Positions 46,792-58,329 of a stretch of 64,000 nt of DNA are shown in pieces. Source of the DNA: Roseospirillum parvum (GTDB lineage: Bacteria > Pseudomonadota > Alphaproteobacteria > Rhodospirillales > Rhodospirillaceae); the NCBI RefSeq assembly GCF_900100455.1, contig NZ_FNCV01000003.1, forward strand, positions 1 through 64,000. Reading direction: 5' to 3'. The position numbers and the translations under genes are program-made. The notes beneath the pieces are model-generated. The model saw only the letters and a program-made list of their open reading frames with translations. It made no database searches and was not told where the DNA came from. Position 1 is the stretch's first letter. Every line of letters starts with the position of its first letter.

Positions 46792-47769
46792 GTGCGCAGT
46801 CTGTTGGTCTTCTGTCTGCTCGTCGCCCTGGCTCCGGTCGCCCCGCTGCCGGCGGCGGCGCAGAGCGTCAACGCCCTGGTCGATCGGCTTGATCGGCTGG
46901 AGCGTGACCTGACGGTGCTCCAGCGGCAGGTCTACCGGGGCGAGACGCCGTCCAGCACCGCCGGCGCCCCGGCGCCGGCCAGGGACGCGGTCGATGGCGA
47001 CGCGCTCGGCCGCCTGCAGACCCGGATGGATCAACTCGAACGACTGGTTCGCGAGCTGACCGGGCAGGTGGAGCGTCTGGACCATGAGAACCGCCAACTC
47101 GACCAGCGCCTGACCCGCCTCCAGGAAGACCTGGAGTTCCGCCTGAAGGCCCTGGAACAGGGCGCCGTGCCGGGCGCCGCCGCCTCGGCCCCGGGGGAGG
47201 GCGGGGAGGGTACCCCCGCCGGCGGTCCGCAGCCGGTGACCGGGCCCGAAGCCCGGGCCGCCGGGCCGGGCACGTTGGGCGCCTTGCCCGCCGAGCCGGG
47301 CACGCTGGGCACCCTGCCCGCCGAGCCGGGCACGCCGGGCGCCATGCCGGCCGATCAGGCGACCGCCGCCGGGCTGCCCCAGGGCACGCCGCGCGAGCAG
47401 TACGACCACGCCTTTTCGGTCCTCCAGGGCGGGGACTACGCCGCCGCCGAGCAGGCCATGGGCGCCTTCCTCGAGGCCAATCCCGACGACCCCCTGGCCG
47501 GCAACGCCCAGTACTGGTTGGGCGAGACCCACTACGTGCGCGGCGATTTCGAAGCCGCCGCGGTGTCCTTCGCCAAGGGCTTCAAGACCTATCCCGATTC
47601 GCCCAAGGCGCCGGACAACCTGCTCAAGCTGGGTCTGTCCATGGCCCAGTTGGGGCGCACCGATCAGGCCTGCGCCGCCTTCATCCAGGTGCCGCGCCGC
47701 TTCCCCGGGGCCTCGCCGTCGATCCTGCGGCGCGCCGAGGCCGAGCGCCAGCGCCTGGGGTGCTCCTGA
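46792..47769 (+). CDS. cpoB: Cell-division coordinator CpoB (YbgF)
   Basis: 325 residues. Signal peptide (LLVFCLLVALAPVAPLPAAA), an N-terminal coiled coil (VNALVDRLDRLERDLTVLQR; LERLVRELTGQVERLDHENR), a low-complexity Gly/Pro linker and C-terminal TPR repeats (YDHAFSVLQGGDYAAAEQAM). Coordinates Tol energy with peptidoglycan synthesis. The GTG at 46792 with GGAG nine bases before is preferred to an upstream GTG at 46735. The linker contains three 30-bp repeats (47266-47355). Confidence 0.88.
   Translation: MRSLLVFCLLVALAPVAPLPAAAQSVNALVDRLDRLERDLTVLQRQVYRGETPSSTAGAPAPARDAVDGDALGRLQTRMDQLERLVRELTGQVERLDHENRQLDQRLTRLQEDLEFRLKALEQGAVPGAAASAPGEGGEGTPAGGPQPVTGPEARAAGPGTLGALPAEPGTLGTLPAEPGTPGAMPADQATAAGLPQGTPREQYDHAFSVLQGGDYAAAEQAMGAFLEANPDDPLAGNAQYWLGETHYVRGDFEAAAVSFAKGFKTYPDSPKAPDNLLKLGLSMAQLGRTDQACAAFIQVPRRFPGASPSILRRAEAERQRLGCS
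47266..47355. repeat. Three 30-bp coding repeats in cpoB
   Basis: Units at 47266, 47296 and 47326 encode PGTLGALPAE, PGTLGTLPAE and PGTPGAMPAD. They lie in the linker between coiled coil and TPRs, so copy number can vary without harming the folds. Confidence 0.85.
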
Positions 47770-49124
47770 CCCCGGAACCACCGCCATCGCTTGACCTGCC
47801 CGCCGCCTTCGCGGCGGCAATGGGGCGCCTTGGCCCGTTCGAGCCGGCGCCCCGACTGGCCGTCGCCGTCTCCGGCGGGGCCGACAGTCTGGCCCTGACC
47901 CTGCTCGCCGAGGCCTGGGCCCGGGCACGGGGCGGGGCCGTGCTGGCCCTGACCGTCGATCATCGCCTGCGTCCCGGCTCGACCGACGAGGCGGCCTGGG
48001 TGGCGGCGCGTCTGGCCGAACGCGGGATCGCCCATCGCACCCTGACCTGGGAGGGTGGGACCTGGGAGGGCGGGACTTGGGAGGGCGAGACTTGGGAGGG
48101 CGGGCGCGGCGGGCTTCAGGAACGGGCCCGCGCGGCCCGTCTGGGGTTGCTGGAAGAGGCCTGCCGCGAGGCCGGCATCCTGCACCTGCTGCTCGGCCAT
48201 CAGACCGACGATCAGGCCGAGACGGTGGCCCTGCGCCACGCCGTGGCCGACTCCCCGGGCGACGGCGCGGCCGGCATCAGCGCGCTGCGCGAGCTGGCCG
48301 CCTGTCGCCTGTTGCGCCCGCTGCTGGCCGTGCCCCGGGCCGCTTTGGCCGCGTGGCTGGCCGGGCAGGGGCTTCAGGGGTGCGACGATCCCAGCAACCA
48401 CGACCGCCGCTTCGCCCGGGTGCGGGTGCGCGCGGCCCGGGCCGCCGGGGCGACGCCGCCGGGCACCGATCCCGACGCCATCGCCGCCGCCGGCCGGGCG
48501 CGCGTCGCCGCCGAGGCGGCCTTGGCCTCCCTGGCCCCGGCGGTTGCCTTCCATCCAGCCGGCTTTGCCTGCCTCAATCCGGCGCCACTGGACCGGGCCG
48601 ACCGGGACGGCCGGCGTCGTCTGCTCGGTCGCCTGCTGTGTGCCGTGGGGGGGCGGGAGCATCCGCCCCCCCGGGCCGCCCTGGACGCCCTGGCCGGAGC
48701 GTTGGCCGGGCCCGCTTTCCGGGGGCGCTGTCTGGGCCGCTGCCGTCTCGCCCGACTGGGCGACGGCCGGGTGCTGGTCGCCCGCGAGGCCCGCCACCTG
48801 CCGCCGCCGCTGGCCCTCGATGGCTTGGCCGGGCCGGCGTCGTGGGACGGCCGCTGGCGGGTCGAGGGGGCCGTTCCGGGCAACCTGACCCTGGGCGCCC
48901 TGGGCGAGGATCGCCCGGCCGCCGCGCGGGCCGCCCTGGCCGCCGTGCCCGGTCCGGCCCGGCCGACCCTGGCGGCGCTGCGGGCCGGTGGCACCGTGGT
49001 TGCCGTGGTTGGTCTGTGGCGGGCCCTTGACGCGCCCCCCCTGGCGGTGGTGACTCCCTCTCCCATGCGGCGCCTGTTCGACGCGCCGTTTGTACTTGCG
49101 GGGCCGTTGGCTCATATTATCTAA
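47760..49124 (+). CDS. tilS: tRNA(Ile)-lysidine synthetase
   Basis: 454 residues. The PP-loop ATPase motif reads VAVSGGADSLALTLLAEAW; LTVDHRLRPGSTDEAAWVA and LLGHQTDDQAETVALR complete the active site. It modifies C34 of the AUA-reading tRNA-Ile. GTG start at 47760 overlaps cpoB by ten bases. A four-fold TWEGG-type repeat is inserted in the region after the second motif (48045-48104). Confidence 0.92.
   Translation: MLLTPEPPPSLDLPAAFAAAMGRLGPFEPAPRLAVAVSGGADSLALTLLAEAWARARGGAVLALTVDHRLRPGSTDEAAWVAARLAERGIAHRTLTWEGGTWEGGTWEGETWEGGRGGLQERARAARLGLLEEACREAGILHLLLGHQTDDQAETVALRHAVADSPGDGAAGISALRELAACRLLRPLLAVPRAALAAWLAGQGLQGCDDPSNHDRRFARVRVRAARAAGATPPGTDPDAIAAAGRARVAAEAALASLAPAVAFHPAGFACLNPAPLDRADRDGRRRLLGRLLCAVGGREHPPPRAALDALAGALAGPAFRGRCLGRCRLARLGDGRVLVAREARHLPPPLALDGLAGPASWDGRWRVEGAVPGNLTLGALGEDRPAAARAALAAVPGPARPTLAALRAGGTVVAVVGLWRALDAPPLAVVTPSPMRRLFDAPFVLAGPLAHII
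48045..48104. repeat. Four 15-bp coding repeats in tilS
   Basis: Units at 48045, 48060, 48075 and 48090 (ACCTGGGAGGGTGGG type) encode TWEGG, TWEGG, TWEGE, TWEGG. They lie before the conserved GLQERARAARLGLL segment, where a surface loop is expected. Confidence 0.85.
49090..49118 (+). promoter_or_regulatory. Candidate promoter for ftsH
   Basis: TTGTAC (49090-49095), 17-bp spacer, CATATT (49113-49118) inside the end of tilS. The ACTTG..CTCATATTAT context vaguely recalls a heat-shock site, but the spacing does not fit sigma-32 well. Confidence 0.35.
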
Positions 49125-49220
49125 GCTTCATCGCTTCGACACCGCCGGCGGGGCGCCGTCCCGCCGGCACAAGGCCGGCCCGGCCTCGGGCCTCGGCCAC
49201 CATCTGGAAAGGTTCCGACC

Positions 49221-51149
<1,929 letters not shown>

Positions 51150-51177
51150 TCCGGCCCGGTTCCCCCTCTACCCTGAT

Positions 51178-51210
51178 CGACGGCCGGGCGGGTCTGCCGC
51201 CCGGCCGTCG
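51178..51210 (+). terminator. Strong hairpin after ftsH
   Basis: Perfect 14-bp GC-rich stem CGACGGCCGGGCGG / CCGCCCGGCCGTCG with loop GTCTG, 28 bases past the ftsH stop. No U-tract follows, so it may attenuate or stabilise the 3' end rather than terminate fully. Confidence 0.6.
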
Positions 51211-51257
51211 CCTGTTGGGTCCCCAGTTGTGATCGCGTTCCAATAAGGCATGCCCCG

Positions 51258-52457
51258 ATGACCTCCGCCGCCCTCCCGACGACCGCCCCCTTGACTCATG
51301 GCCCGCTGCCCCGGGGTCTGGCCGAAACGCTGGGCCAGTCCCTGGGCGATGATCCCGCCGCCCTGGAGGGCCGGCTCTATGTGGCGCCTTCCGGGCTGCT
51401 GCGCGGGGCGCCGGCCGCGGCGGCGGTGGCCGCCGGGCGGGCCCGCTGGCTGGTCGGCGGGCCGCTGGCCTTCTCGGGCTGCGACGTTTTCCTGAGGACG
51501 GGCGCGGAGGCGGGGAGCGGGATCAAGGTGAGCCACGGCGGGCTGCCCGAACTGGCCGCCTGGGCCCGCGCCGAGGGGCCGGCGGTGGGGCGCTTCCTGG
51601 CCGATCGGTTGTCCGCCTTCCAGCAGGTGCCGGCGCCGCTTGACGGGATGGCGCTCGACCGGCCGCTGGTCATGGGCATCCTCAACGTCACCCCGGACAG
51701 CTTTTCCGATGGCGGCGACCATGCCACCGCCGAGGCCGCCATCGCCCACGGCCGGGCCATGCTGGCGGCCGGGGCGGATCTCATCGACGTGGGCGGCGAA
51801 TCGACCCGCCCCGGCGCCGAGACGGTGCCGCCGGAAGCGGAGACGGCGCGCGTCGTGCCGGTGGTGCGCGCCCTGGCCGAGGCCGGCGCGGTGGTCTCCA
51901 TCGACAGCCGCAACGCCGCCACCATGGGCGCGGCGCTGGAGGCCGGGGCGGCCCTGGTCAACGACGTCACCGCCCTGACCCACGATCCGCTGGCCCTGCC
52001 GCTGGTGGCGGAACACCGGGCGCCGGTGGTGCTGATGCACATCCAGGGCCGGCCGCAGACCATGCAGGCCGACCCGCGCTATGCCTGCGCCCCGCTCGAT
52101 GTGTACGACTGGCTGGCCGGGCGCCTCGCCGCCTGCGCCGAGGCTGGCATTCCGGCCGAGCGGCTGCTGCTCGACCCCGGCATCGGCTTCGGCAAGACGG
52201 TGGCCCACAACATGGAACTGCTCTCCCATCTCGGGCTGTTGCTGGGCCTGGGGGCGGGGCTGCTGCTCGGGGTGTCGCGCAAGAGCTTCATCGCCCGTCT
52301 CGACCCGGCCGAGCCGCCGCCCAAGGCGCGCCTCGCCGGCTCGCTCACCGCCGCCCTGGCCGGGCTTGACCAGGGGGCGCGGATTCTGCGAGTCCACGAC
52401 GTGGCCGAGACGGCGCAGGCGGTGGCGGTCTGGCGGGGGCTCAACGAGGCTGCGTGA
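51258..52457 (+). CDS. folP: Dihydropteroate synthase with N-terminal extension
   Basis: 399 residues. The catalytic TIM barrel starts near residue 137 ([19 protein letters not shown]), followed by [25 protein letters not shown] and [15 protein letters not shown]. It condenses p-aminobenzoate with a pterin diphosphate in folate synthesis. The first 130 or so residues are an added domain absent from the about 280-residue E. coli enzyme. ATG at 51258. Confidence 0.92.
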   Translation: MTSAALPTTAPLTHGPLPRGLAETLGQSLGDDPAALEGRLYVAPSGLLRGAPAAAAVAAGRARWLVGGPLAFSGCDVFLRTGAEAGSGIKVSHGGLPELAAWARAEGPAVGRFLADRLSAFQQVPAPLDGMALDRPLVMGILNVTPDSFSDGGDHATAEAAIAHGRAMLAAGADLIDVGGESTRPGAETVPPEAETARVVPVVRALAEAGAVVSIDSRNAATMGAALEAGAALVNDVTALTHDPLALPLVAEHRAPVVLMHIQGRPQTMQADPRYACAPLDVYDWLAGRLAACAEAGIPAERLLLDPGIGFGKTVAHNMELLSHLGLLLGLGAGLLLGVSRKSFIARLDPAEPPPKARLAGSLTAALAGLDQGARILRVHDVAETAQAVAVWRGLNEAA

Positions 52458-52542
52458 GGGTCGCCACAACAGGGTCGTCACGGCGCCACATTTTGCGCTA
52501 CCATACCCGGATATCCACCAAGGATTGGAGCTGGACGAGTTC

Positions 52543-53910
52543 ATGAGCGCGCGCAAGCTGTTCGGCACCGATGGGGTGCGGGGCACCGCCAACCAGGAAC
52601 CGATGACCGCCGAGACCGCCATGCGGCTGGGCATGGCGGCCGGTCATTACTTCACCCGAGGCGAGCACCGCCACACCGTGGTCATCGCCAAGGATACCCG
52701 GCTCTCCGGCTACCTGATCGAGCCCGCGCTGACCGCCGGTTTCATCGCCATGGGCATGGACGTCGCCCTGGTCGGGCCGCTGCCGACCCCGGCGGTGGCC
52801 ATGCTGACCCGCTCCATGCGGGCCGACCTGGGGGTGATGATCTCGGCCTCGCACAACCCCTATCAGGACAACGGCATCAAGCTGTTCGGGCCGGACGGCT
52901 ACAAGCTGTCCGACGCCGTGGAGGCGGAGATCGAGCGGCTGTTCCACAACGGGCTGGCCGCCCACCACGCCCCACCCCACAAGCTGGGCCGGGCGCGCCG
53001 GCTGGAAGACGCCTCCGGGCGCTACATCGAGCACGCCAAGGCCACCTTCCCGCGCGGCCTGCGTCTGGACGATCTGAAGATTGTCGTTGATTGCGCCAAC
53101 GGGGCGGCCTATCGCACCGCGCCCCAGGTGCTGTGGGAGTTGGGGGCCGAGGTGGTGCCGGTGGCGGTGGCTCCGGACGGCTTCAACATCAACCGCGACT
53201 GCGGCTCGTTGCACCCTGAGCTGATGGCCGAGGAAGTGCTTCGCCACGGCGCCGACCTGGGCCTCGCCCTGGATGGCGACGCCGACCGGGTGGTGCTGTG
53301 CGACGAGGCCGGCCGCGTGGTCGATGGCGACCAGGTGCTGGGCCTGATCGCCGCCGCCTGGAAGCGCGACGGGCGCCTCAAGGGGCCGGGCATCGTGGCC
53401 ACCGTGATGAGCAACCTGGGCCTGGAGCGCTTCCTGCTGAGCCACGGGCTGGAGCTGGTGCGCACCAAGGTGGGCGACCGCTACGTGGTCGAGGAGATGC
53501 GCGCCGGCGGCTTCAACGTGGGCGGCGAGCAGTCGGGCCACGTGGTTCTGGGCGACCACGCCACCACCGGCGACGGGCTGGTGGCCGCCCTTCAGGTGCT
53601 GGCCGAGGTGGTCCGCGCCGGCGGCCCGGCCAGCGCCGTCATGCGCCAGGTGGAAACCCTGCCCCAGGTGCTGAAGAACGTGCGCCTGGAGGCCGGGGTG
53701 GACGCCGCCGGGGTGCTCGCCGGCGCCCCGGTGGGGGCGGCCATCCGCGATGCCGAGGCACGGCTCAACGGCTGCGGCCGGCTGCTGGTCCGCAAGTCGG
53801 GCACCGAGCCCTTGATCCGCGTCATGGCCGAGGGCGAGGATGAAGGGCTGCTGGGCAGCGTGGTGGATGATCTGTGCGGCGCCATCCGCGCCGGGGCGGG
53901 GGCGCCGTGA
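52543..53910 (+). CDS. glmM: Phosphoglucosamine mutase
   Basis: 455 residues. Opens [20 protein letters not shown]. The phospho-serine loop is [17 protein letters not shown], the metal site [17 protein letters not shown] and the phosphate site [15 protein letters not shown]. Makes glucosamine-1-phosphate for peptidoglycan and lipopolysaccharide. ATG at 52543; ends overlapping thiD (GTGA). Confidence 0.95.
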   Translation: MSARKLFGTDGVRGTANQEPMTAETAMRLGMAAGHYFTRGEHRHTVVIAKDTRLSGYLIEPALTAGFIAMGMDVALVGPLPTPAVAMLTRSMRADLGVMISASHNPYQDNGIKLFGPDGYKLSDAVEAEIERLFHNGLAAHHAPPHKLGRARRLEDASGRYIEHAKATFPRGLRLDDLKIVVDCANGAAYRTAPQVLWELGAEVVPVAVAPDGFNINRDCGSLHPELMAEEVLRHGADLGLALDGDADRVVLCDEAGRVVDGDQVLGLIAAAWKRDGRLKGPGIVATVMSNLGLERFLLSHGLELVRTKVGDRYVVEEMRAGGFNVGGEQSGHVVLGDHATTGDGLVAALQVLAEVVRAGGPASAVMRQVETLPQVLKNVRLEAGVDAAGVLAGAPVGAAIRDAEARLNGCGRLLVRKSGTEPLIRVMAEGEDEGLLGSVVDDLCGAIRAGAGAP

Positions 53911-54728
53911 AGGGACGTGTGCTGATTGTTGCCGGCTCCGATTCCGGGGGCGGCGCCGGCATCCAGGCCGACATCAAGGCGGTCACCTGCCTGCGCGCCT
54001 ACGCCATGACCGCCATCACCGCCCTGACCGCGCAGAACACCGAAGGGGTGTTCGGGGTCCACGCCGTGCCGTTGGACTTCGTCCGTCAGCAAATCCATCT
54101 GGTGCTGGACGATCTGGGCGCCGACGTGGTGAAGACCGGCATGCTGGCCACCGCCGAGGTCATCACCGCCGTGGCCGAGGCACTGGCCGAGGCCGATCCC
54201 GAGGGCCGACTGCCCCTGGTGGTCGATCCGGTGATGGTCGCCAAGGGGGGGCACCGGCTGCTCGCCGAGGAGGCCGTCGAGGCCATGCGCAGCGTGCTTT
54301 TGCCCCGGGCCACGGTGATCACCCCCAACCTGCCGGAGGCCGAGGCGCTGCTCGGCGGCGGCACCATCGACACCGTCGAGCGCATGGAAGAGGCGGCCCG
54401 TGAACTGAAGGCCCTGGGGCCCGACGCGGTGCTGCTGAAGGGCGGCCATCTGGTTGGCGAGGGGCCGCTGGTCGATCTCCTGATTGATGCCGAGGGTGGG
54501 TTGCACCGCTTCGAGGGGCCGCGTCTGGCCACCACCTCGACCCACGGCACGGGGTGCACGCTGGCCTCGGCCCTGGCGGCCAGTCTGGCCCAGGGCCTGG
54601 ACCTGGCCCGCGCCACCGGCCGCGCCCGCGCCTACGTCGCCCAGGCCATCGCCACCGCCCCCGGCTTCGGCCGCGGCCACGGCCCCCTCAACCACGCCCA
54701 TACGGTGGGGCGGTTCGGAGGGGTGTAA
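53907..54728 (+). CDS. thiD: Hydroxymethylpyrimidine/phosphomethylpyrimidine kinase
   Basis: 273 residues, ribokinase fold. [20 protein letters not shown] is the family start; [15 protein letters not shown] and the anion-hole [15 protein letters not shown] follow. Phosphorylates HMP and HMP-P in thiamine synthesis. GTG start overlaps the glmM stop. Thiamine diphosphate is the cofactor of the 2-oxoacid oxidoreductase at 3.9-6.9 kb, but no direct link is shown. Confidence 0.9.
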   Translation: MKGRVLIVAGSDSGGGAGIQADIKAVTCLRAYAMTAITALTAQNTEGVFGVHAVPLDFVRQQIHLVLDDLGADVVKTGMLATAEVITAVAEALAEADPEGRLPLVVDPVMVAKGGHRLLAEEAVEAMRSVLLPRATVITPNLPEAEALLGGGTIDTVERMEEAARELKALGPDAVLLKGGHLVGEGPLVDLLIDAEGGLHRFEGPRLATTSTHGTGCTLASALAASLAQGLDLARATGRARAYVAQAIATAPGFGRGHGPLNHAHTVGRFGGV

Positions 54729-54802
54729 GCCAGCGGCGTCGGGGAGGGCGACGCTGTCGATGAGGGGCGCCCCGGGGAACAGGGGTGAAGCTGGAACGGA
54801 AA

Positions 54803-54816
54803 GTTGAACGTTCAAC
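54803..54816. promoter_or_regulatory. 14-bp perfect palindrome GTTGAACGTTCAAC
   Basis: Lies between thiD and tRNA-Lys, with the half-site GTTGAACGG repeated at 54826-54834. Looks like a dimeric regulator site, but no adjacent gene starts here on the plus strand. Purpose unknown. Confidence 0.35.
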
Positions 54817-54901
54817 CGAAACTGAGTTGAACGGTTTTCAGATGTTCCCTTTCTTCCCCACCAAGGGCGCCCTTCAGTGCCTTGATTTCAAGGGATATCT
54901 C

Positions 54902-54977
54902 TGGTGAGCCCGACAGGATTCGAACCTGTGACCGCCTGATTAAAAGTCAGATGCTCTACCAACTGAGCTACGGGCCC
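54902..54977 (-). tRNA. tRNA-Lys (anticodon UUU)
   Basis: 76 nt including an encoded CCA. Acceptor GGGCCCG pairs CGGGCTC with one G-U. The D-loop has AGTTGGTAGAGC, the anticodon stem-loop CTGACTTTTAATCAG gives UUU, and the T arm is CAGGTTCGAATCCTG. A TATAGG-type box on the minus strand at 54994-54999 is a plausible -10. No integrated element flanks its 3' end. Confidence 0.97.
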
Positions 54978-55058
54978 GACGCGGGAGGCGCACCCTATAG
55001 CAAAACGGGGCGCGGGAAAACCGCCTTTTTGACCCGCTTCCGCCGCTGCAAAGGGGGG

Positions 55059-56606
55059 CTACGCGGTTTCCTGACCGCTCCTCAGCCACTCGAACAGCAG
55101 GCGCACGCCAAAGCCCGGGGCGCCGCCGTCGTCCAGCCAGGGGACCGGGCGCGGGGAGGGGGCGTCCTCGGCCTCCGGGTCGGTGCCGCAGCCGACGCCG
55201 GCGATGTCAAGGTGCGCCCAGGGCACATCCTCGGGCACGAAGCGCGACAGGAAGGCGGCGGCGTGCAGGGCGTCGGGCAGCAGGCCGCCGGCCGGCGCGC
55301 ATTGGCGAATGTCGGCGATCGGCGACTGAAGCTCCTCCACCTCGTCCTCGGGCAGGGGGAGGCGCCACAGATCCTCGGCGGTGGCCTCGCCGTGGGCCGA
55401 CAAAGCGGCGGCCAGATCGTCGTGGCGGCTGAACAGGCCGCCCTTGTGGCGGCCCAGCGTCGCCACCACCGAGCCGGTCAGGGTGGCCAGATCGATCACC
55501 GCCCGGGGTTTCAGGGTCCGGATGCCCCAGCCCAGGGCATCGGCCAGGACGAGGCGACCCTCGGCGTCGGTGTCGATCACCTCGACGGTGGTGCCACTCA
55601 CCGAGGTCAGCACGTCGCCGGGACGAAAGGCGCTGCCCGAGGGCATGTTTTCGGCCAGCGCCAGCAGCCCGACCACCGGCACGTCAAGCCTGGCCCCGGC
55701 CACCGCGCGCAGGGTGCCGAGCACGGTGGCGGCGCCGGCCATGTCGTCCTTCATGGTCGCCATGCCGCCGGCCGGCTTGATGGACAGGCCGCCGCTGTCG
55801 AAGCACAGTCCCTTGCCGACCAGCATCACGGGCGGCCGTGGGTCGTCCGGACGCGGGCGCCAGGAGAGCACCGCCAGGGCCGGCGGCCGAGCGCTGCCCT
55901 GGCCGACGGCGGCCAGCAGGCCAAGCCCGGCCGCCGCCACCGCCGGGCCCTCGATCACCTCGAGCCCGACGCCCATTTCGGTCAGCCGGCGGGCCTGATC
56001 GACCATCGCCGCCGGGTCCATCAGGTTGGCCGGCAGATCGGTCAGGCGGCGGGCCAGCAGCACTCCGGCGGCGACTTCCTTGAGGCTCTCCCAAAGTTCG
56101 GCCGCGACCCGGGGGAAGGGGGTGAGCAGGGTGGCCCGGGTGATCGGCACCGGGGCCATGTCGCCCGCCTCGCGCGGGCGCGAGGCCAGATCGACCCGCC
56201 CGGCGGCCCGCAAGGCCAGGCCGAGGGCGAAGCGCGCCGCCCCCTCGGCATCCAGGCCCAGGTCGACCACCACCCGGTTTTCCGGCCGCCCGGCCAGCGC
56301 CCCGGCGGCGACGCCGCCCAGGGCCAGGGCCTGACGGGGACCGGGGGTGGGGGCCTGGGTGGCCGGCTGGCCGAGACCGAGCAGGATCACCCGCCCGGCG
56401 CCGCTGGCCCCGCCGGCCGGGGCCGGCACCTCCAGGCTTTGGCCGATCTTGCCGCGGAACGCCTTGGTCTTCTTGACGGCCCGCTGCAACTGGCCCCGGG
56501 CATCGAAGGCCCGGGCCATGGTGGTCAGCTTGCGGTCGCGGCCCACCCCGAGAATCAGGGCGGCTCCATCGGCGTCGCCCCGGCGGGCGAACTCGACCTC
56601 GATCAC
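55059..56606 (-). CDS. Leucyl aminopeptidase family M17 (copy 2)
   Basis: 515 residues. The metal/catalytic block reads VGKGLCFDSGGLSIKPAGGM, followed by IDTDAEGRLVLADALGW and a LATLTGSVVATLG segment. The usual NTDAEGR is DTDAEGR here, though the two metal-ligand acids and catalytic Arg remain, so activity is likely. A shorter-range relative of the next gene upstream, 43 bp away; about half of the N-terminal domain differs. GTG start at 56606 after an AAGGGGGG site. Confidence 0.85.
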   Translation of the reverse strand: MIEVEFARRGDADGAALILGVGRDRKLTTMARAFDARGQLQRAVKKTKAFRGKIGQSLEVPAPAGGASGAGRVILLGLGQPATQAPTPGPRQALALGGVAAGALAGRPENRVVVDLGLDAEGAARFALGLALRAAGRVDLASRPREAGDMAPVPITRATLLTPFPRVAAELWESLKEVAAGVLLARRLTDLPANLMDPAAMVDQARRLTEMGVGLEVIEGPAVAAAGLGLLAAVGQGSARPPALAVLSWRPRPDDPRPPVMLVGKGLCFDSGGLSIKPAGGMATMKDDMAGAATVLGTLRAVAGARLDVPVVGLLALAENMPSGSAFRPGDVLTSVSGTTVEVIDTDAEGRLVLADALGWGIRTLKPRAVIDLATLTGSVVATLGRHKGGLFSRHDDLAAALSAHGEATAEDLWRLPLPEDEVEELQSPIADIRQCAPAGGLLPDALHAAAFLSRFVPEDVPWAHLDIAGVGCGTDPEAEDAPSPRPVPWLDDGGAPGFGVRLLFEWLRSGQETA

Positions 56607-56649
56607 GGCGCGGCCCCCCTTGCCACCACGGCGCCCCCCCCGGCCCGCC

Positions 56650-58170
56650 TCAGCTTTCCCAGGTTTCGCTGACCAGCCGGTCGAGCAGGCGCACCCCGAA
56701 GCCGGTGCCGCCCTTGGGCACGGTGGGGGAATCCTTCTTCGACCAGGTGACGCCGGCGATGTCCAGGTGGGCCCAGGGGGTGTCGTTCTTGATGAAGCGC
56801 TTCAGGAACTGGGCGGCGGTGATGCTGCCGGCCTCGCGACCGCCGACGTTCTTCATGTCGGCGATCTCGGACTTGAGCTGCTTGTCGTAGGCGGCGTCCA
56901 GCGGCAGGCGCCACAGTTTTTCGCCGCTGGCCAGCCCGGCCTCGGCAAGCGCCCCGGCCAGGGTGTCGTCGTTGCTGAACAGGCCGGCGTGCTCGCTGCC
57001 CAGGCTGATGATGATGGCCCCGGTCAGGGTGGCCAGATCGATGATCGCCTTGGGGTTGAAGGTGTCCTGCACGTAGGTCAGGGCGTCGGCCAGGACGAGG
57101 CGGCCCTCGGCGTCGGTGTTGATGACCTCGATGGTCTGCCCGGACAGCGAGGTGACCACGTCGCCCGGCCGCTGGGCGGTGCCCGAAGGCATGTTCTCGA
57201 CCAGCCCCAGGATGCCCACGGCGTTCAGCTTGGCCTTGCGCAGGGCCAGGGTCTTCATCAGGCCGGTGACCACGGCGGCCCCGCCCATGTCCCACTTCAT
57301 GTCCTCCATGCCGCCGGCCGGCTTGATGGAGATGCCGCCGGAATCGAAGCACACGCCCTTGCCGACGAAGGCCACCGGATCGGCCTTCTTCTTGCCGCCG
57401 GCCCATTCCAGGGTGACCAGCCGGCTGTCCTGGGCGCTGCCCTGGCCGACGCCGAGCAGGGCGCCCATGCCCAGGCGGGCCATCTCCTTCTCGTCGAGCA
57501 CCTTGACGGTCAGGCCGACCGCTTCCAGTTCCTGGGCCCGCTTGGCGAACTCTTCCGGGCTCAGGATGTTGGCCGGCTCGCTGACCAGATCGCGGGCCAG
57601 GATGACGCCCTCGGCCAGTGCCTCGCGGGCGGCCCAGGCGGTCTTGGCCGGGCGGGCGGCGTCGGTCAGGATGGTGATCTTCTTGACCCGGGGCTTGTCC
57701 TCCTTCTTCTCGGAGGTCCGGTAGCGGTCGAAGCGGTAGGCCGCCAGCCGCGCCCCGAAGGCCACCTCGGCCGCCGCCTCGGCCGGGGCCACCGGCAGGC
57801 CGGCCAGATCATCGACCACGATGGCGACGCTCTCGGCACCCACCGCGGCCAGCCGGCCATAGGCCGTGCCGCCCAGGTTCTGGCAGTGCACGGCGGTCAA
57901 TTCGGCCGCCGGGCCGAGGCCGAGCAGCAGGACATGGCTCAGCTTGGTTCCGGCCGGCGCCGGCAGGACCAGGGTCTGGTCGCGCTTGCCGGTGAACAGG
58001 CCGCCCTTGATGGCGCGGGTCAGGGCGCCTTCGGTCAGCGCGTCCAGCTCCTCGGCCAGCGGGGTCAGGGTGCCGCCGTCCAGCACGCCAACGGCCAGGG
58101 CGCCGGTTTCCGGCAGGGCGCGTTTGGAAAAACCAAGCTTCATCGAAAGAACTCCTTGCGCATACAGCAA
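56650..58170 (-). CDS. pepA: Leucyl aminopeptidase (M17)
   Basis: 506 residues. VGKGVCFDSGGISIKPAGGM, VINTDAEGRLVLADALTYV and IDLATLTGAIIISLGSEHAG carry the two-zinc site, catalytic Lys and Arg intact. Cytosolic hexameric aminopeptidase that trims N-terminal residues. ATG at 58170 with AAGGAG upstream. It is the canonical member of the tandem pair and the first gene transcribed. Confidence 0.93.
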   Translation of the reverse strand: MLYAQGVLSMKLGFSKRALPETGALAVGVLDGGTLTPLAEELDALTEGALTRAIKGGLFTGKRDQTLVLPAPAGTKLSHVLLLGLGPAAELTAVHCQNLGGTAYGRLAAVGAESVAIVVDDLAGLPVAPAEAAAEVAFGARLAAYRFDRYRTSEKKEDKPRVKKITILTDAARPAKTAWAAREALAEGVILARDLVSEPANILSPEEFAKRAQELEAVGLTVKVLDEKEMARLGMGALLGVGQGSAQDSRLVTLEWAGGKKKADPVAFVGKGVCFDSGGISIKPAGGMEDMKWDMGGAAVVTGLMKTLALRKAKLNAVGILGLVENMPSGTAQRPGDVVTSLSGQTIEVINTDAEGRLVLADALTYVQDTFNPKAIIDLATLTGAIIISLGSEHAGLFSNDDTLAGALAEAGLASGEKLWRLPLDAAYDKQLKSEIADMKNVGGREAGSITAAQFLKRFIKNDTPWAHLDIAGVTWSKKDSPTVPKGGTGFGVRLLDRLVSETWES

Positions 58171-58329
58171 TCGGATGGGGTCGAGCGCTTACCATATTTG
58201 GTCGATCGTGGATCGATGCCAGCGTGTTGGGAACCTTATCCCCCAGTTTGTTCCCCAGCTTAGCCCATCGACGCGGGCGATTTTAAGCCCCCATCTGGGG
58301 CGGGGGAGGGAGAGGGGGCGCGGGGGCGC

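Noticed and set aside
48045-48104. Possible CRISPR-like repeat
   Set aside because: 15-bp units without spacers, in frame within tilS; a coding minisatellite.
49090-49118. Sigma-32 heat-shock promoter for ftsH
   Set aside because: The CTTG and CATATT parts are too close for a sigma-32 site; kept only as a weak general promoter candidate.
54729-54901. Possible attachment site or island next to tRNA-Lys
   Set aside because: Only 170 bp separates the tRNA from thiD, with no integrase and no repeated tRNA end in the window.
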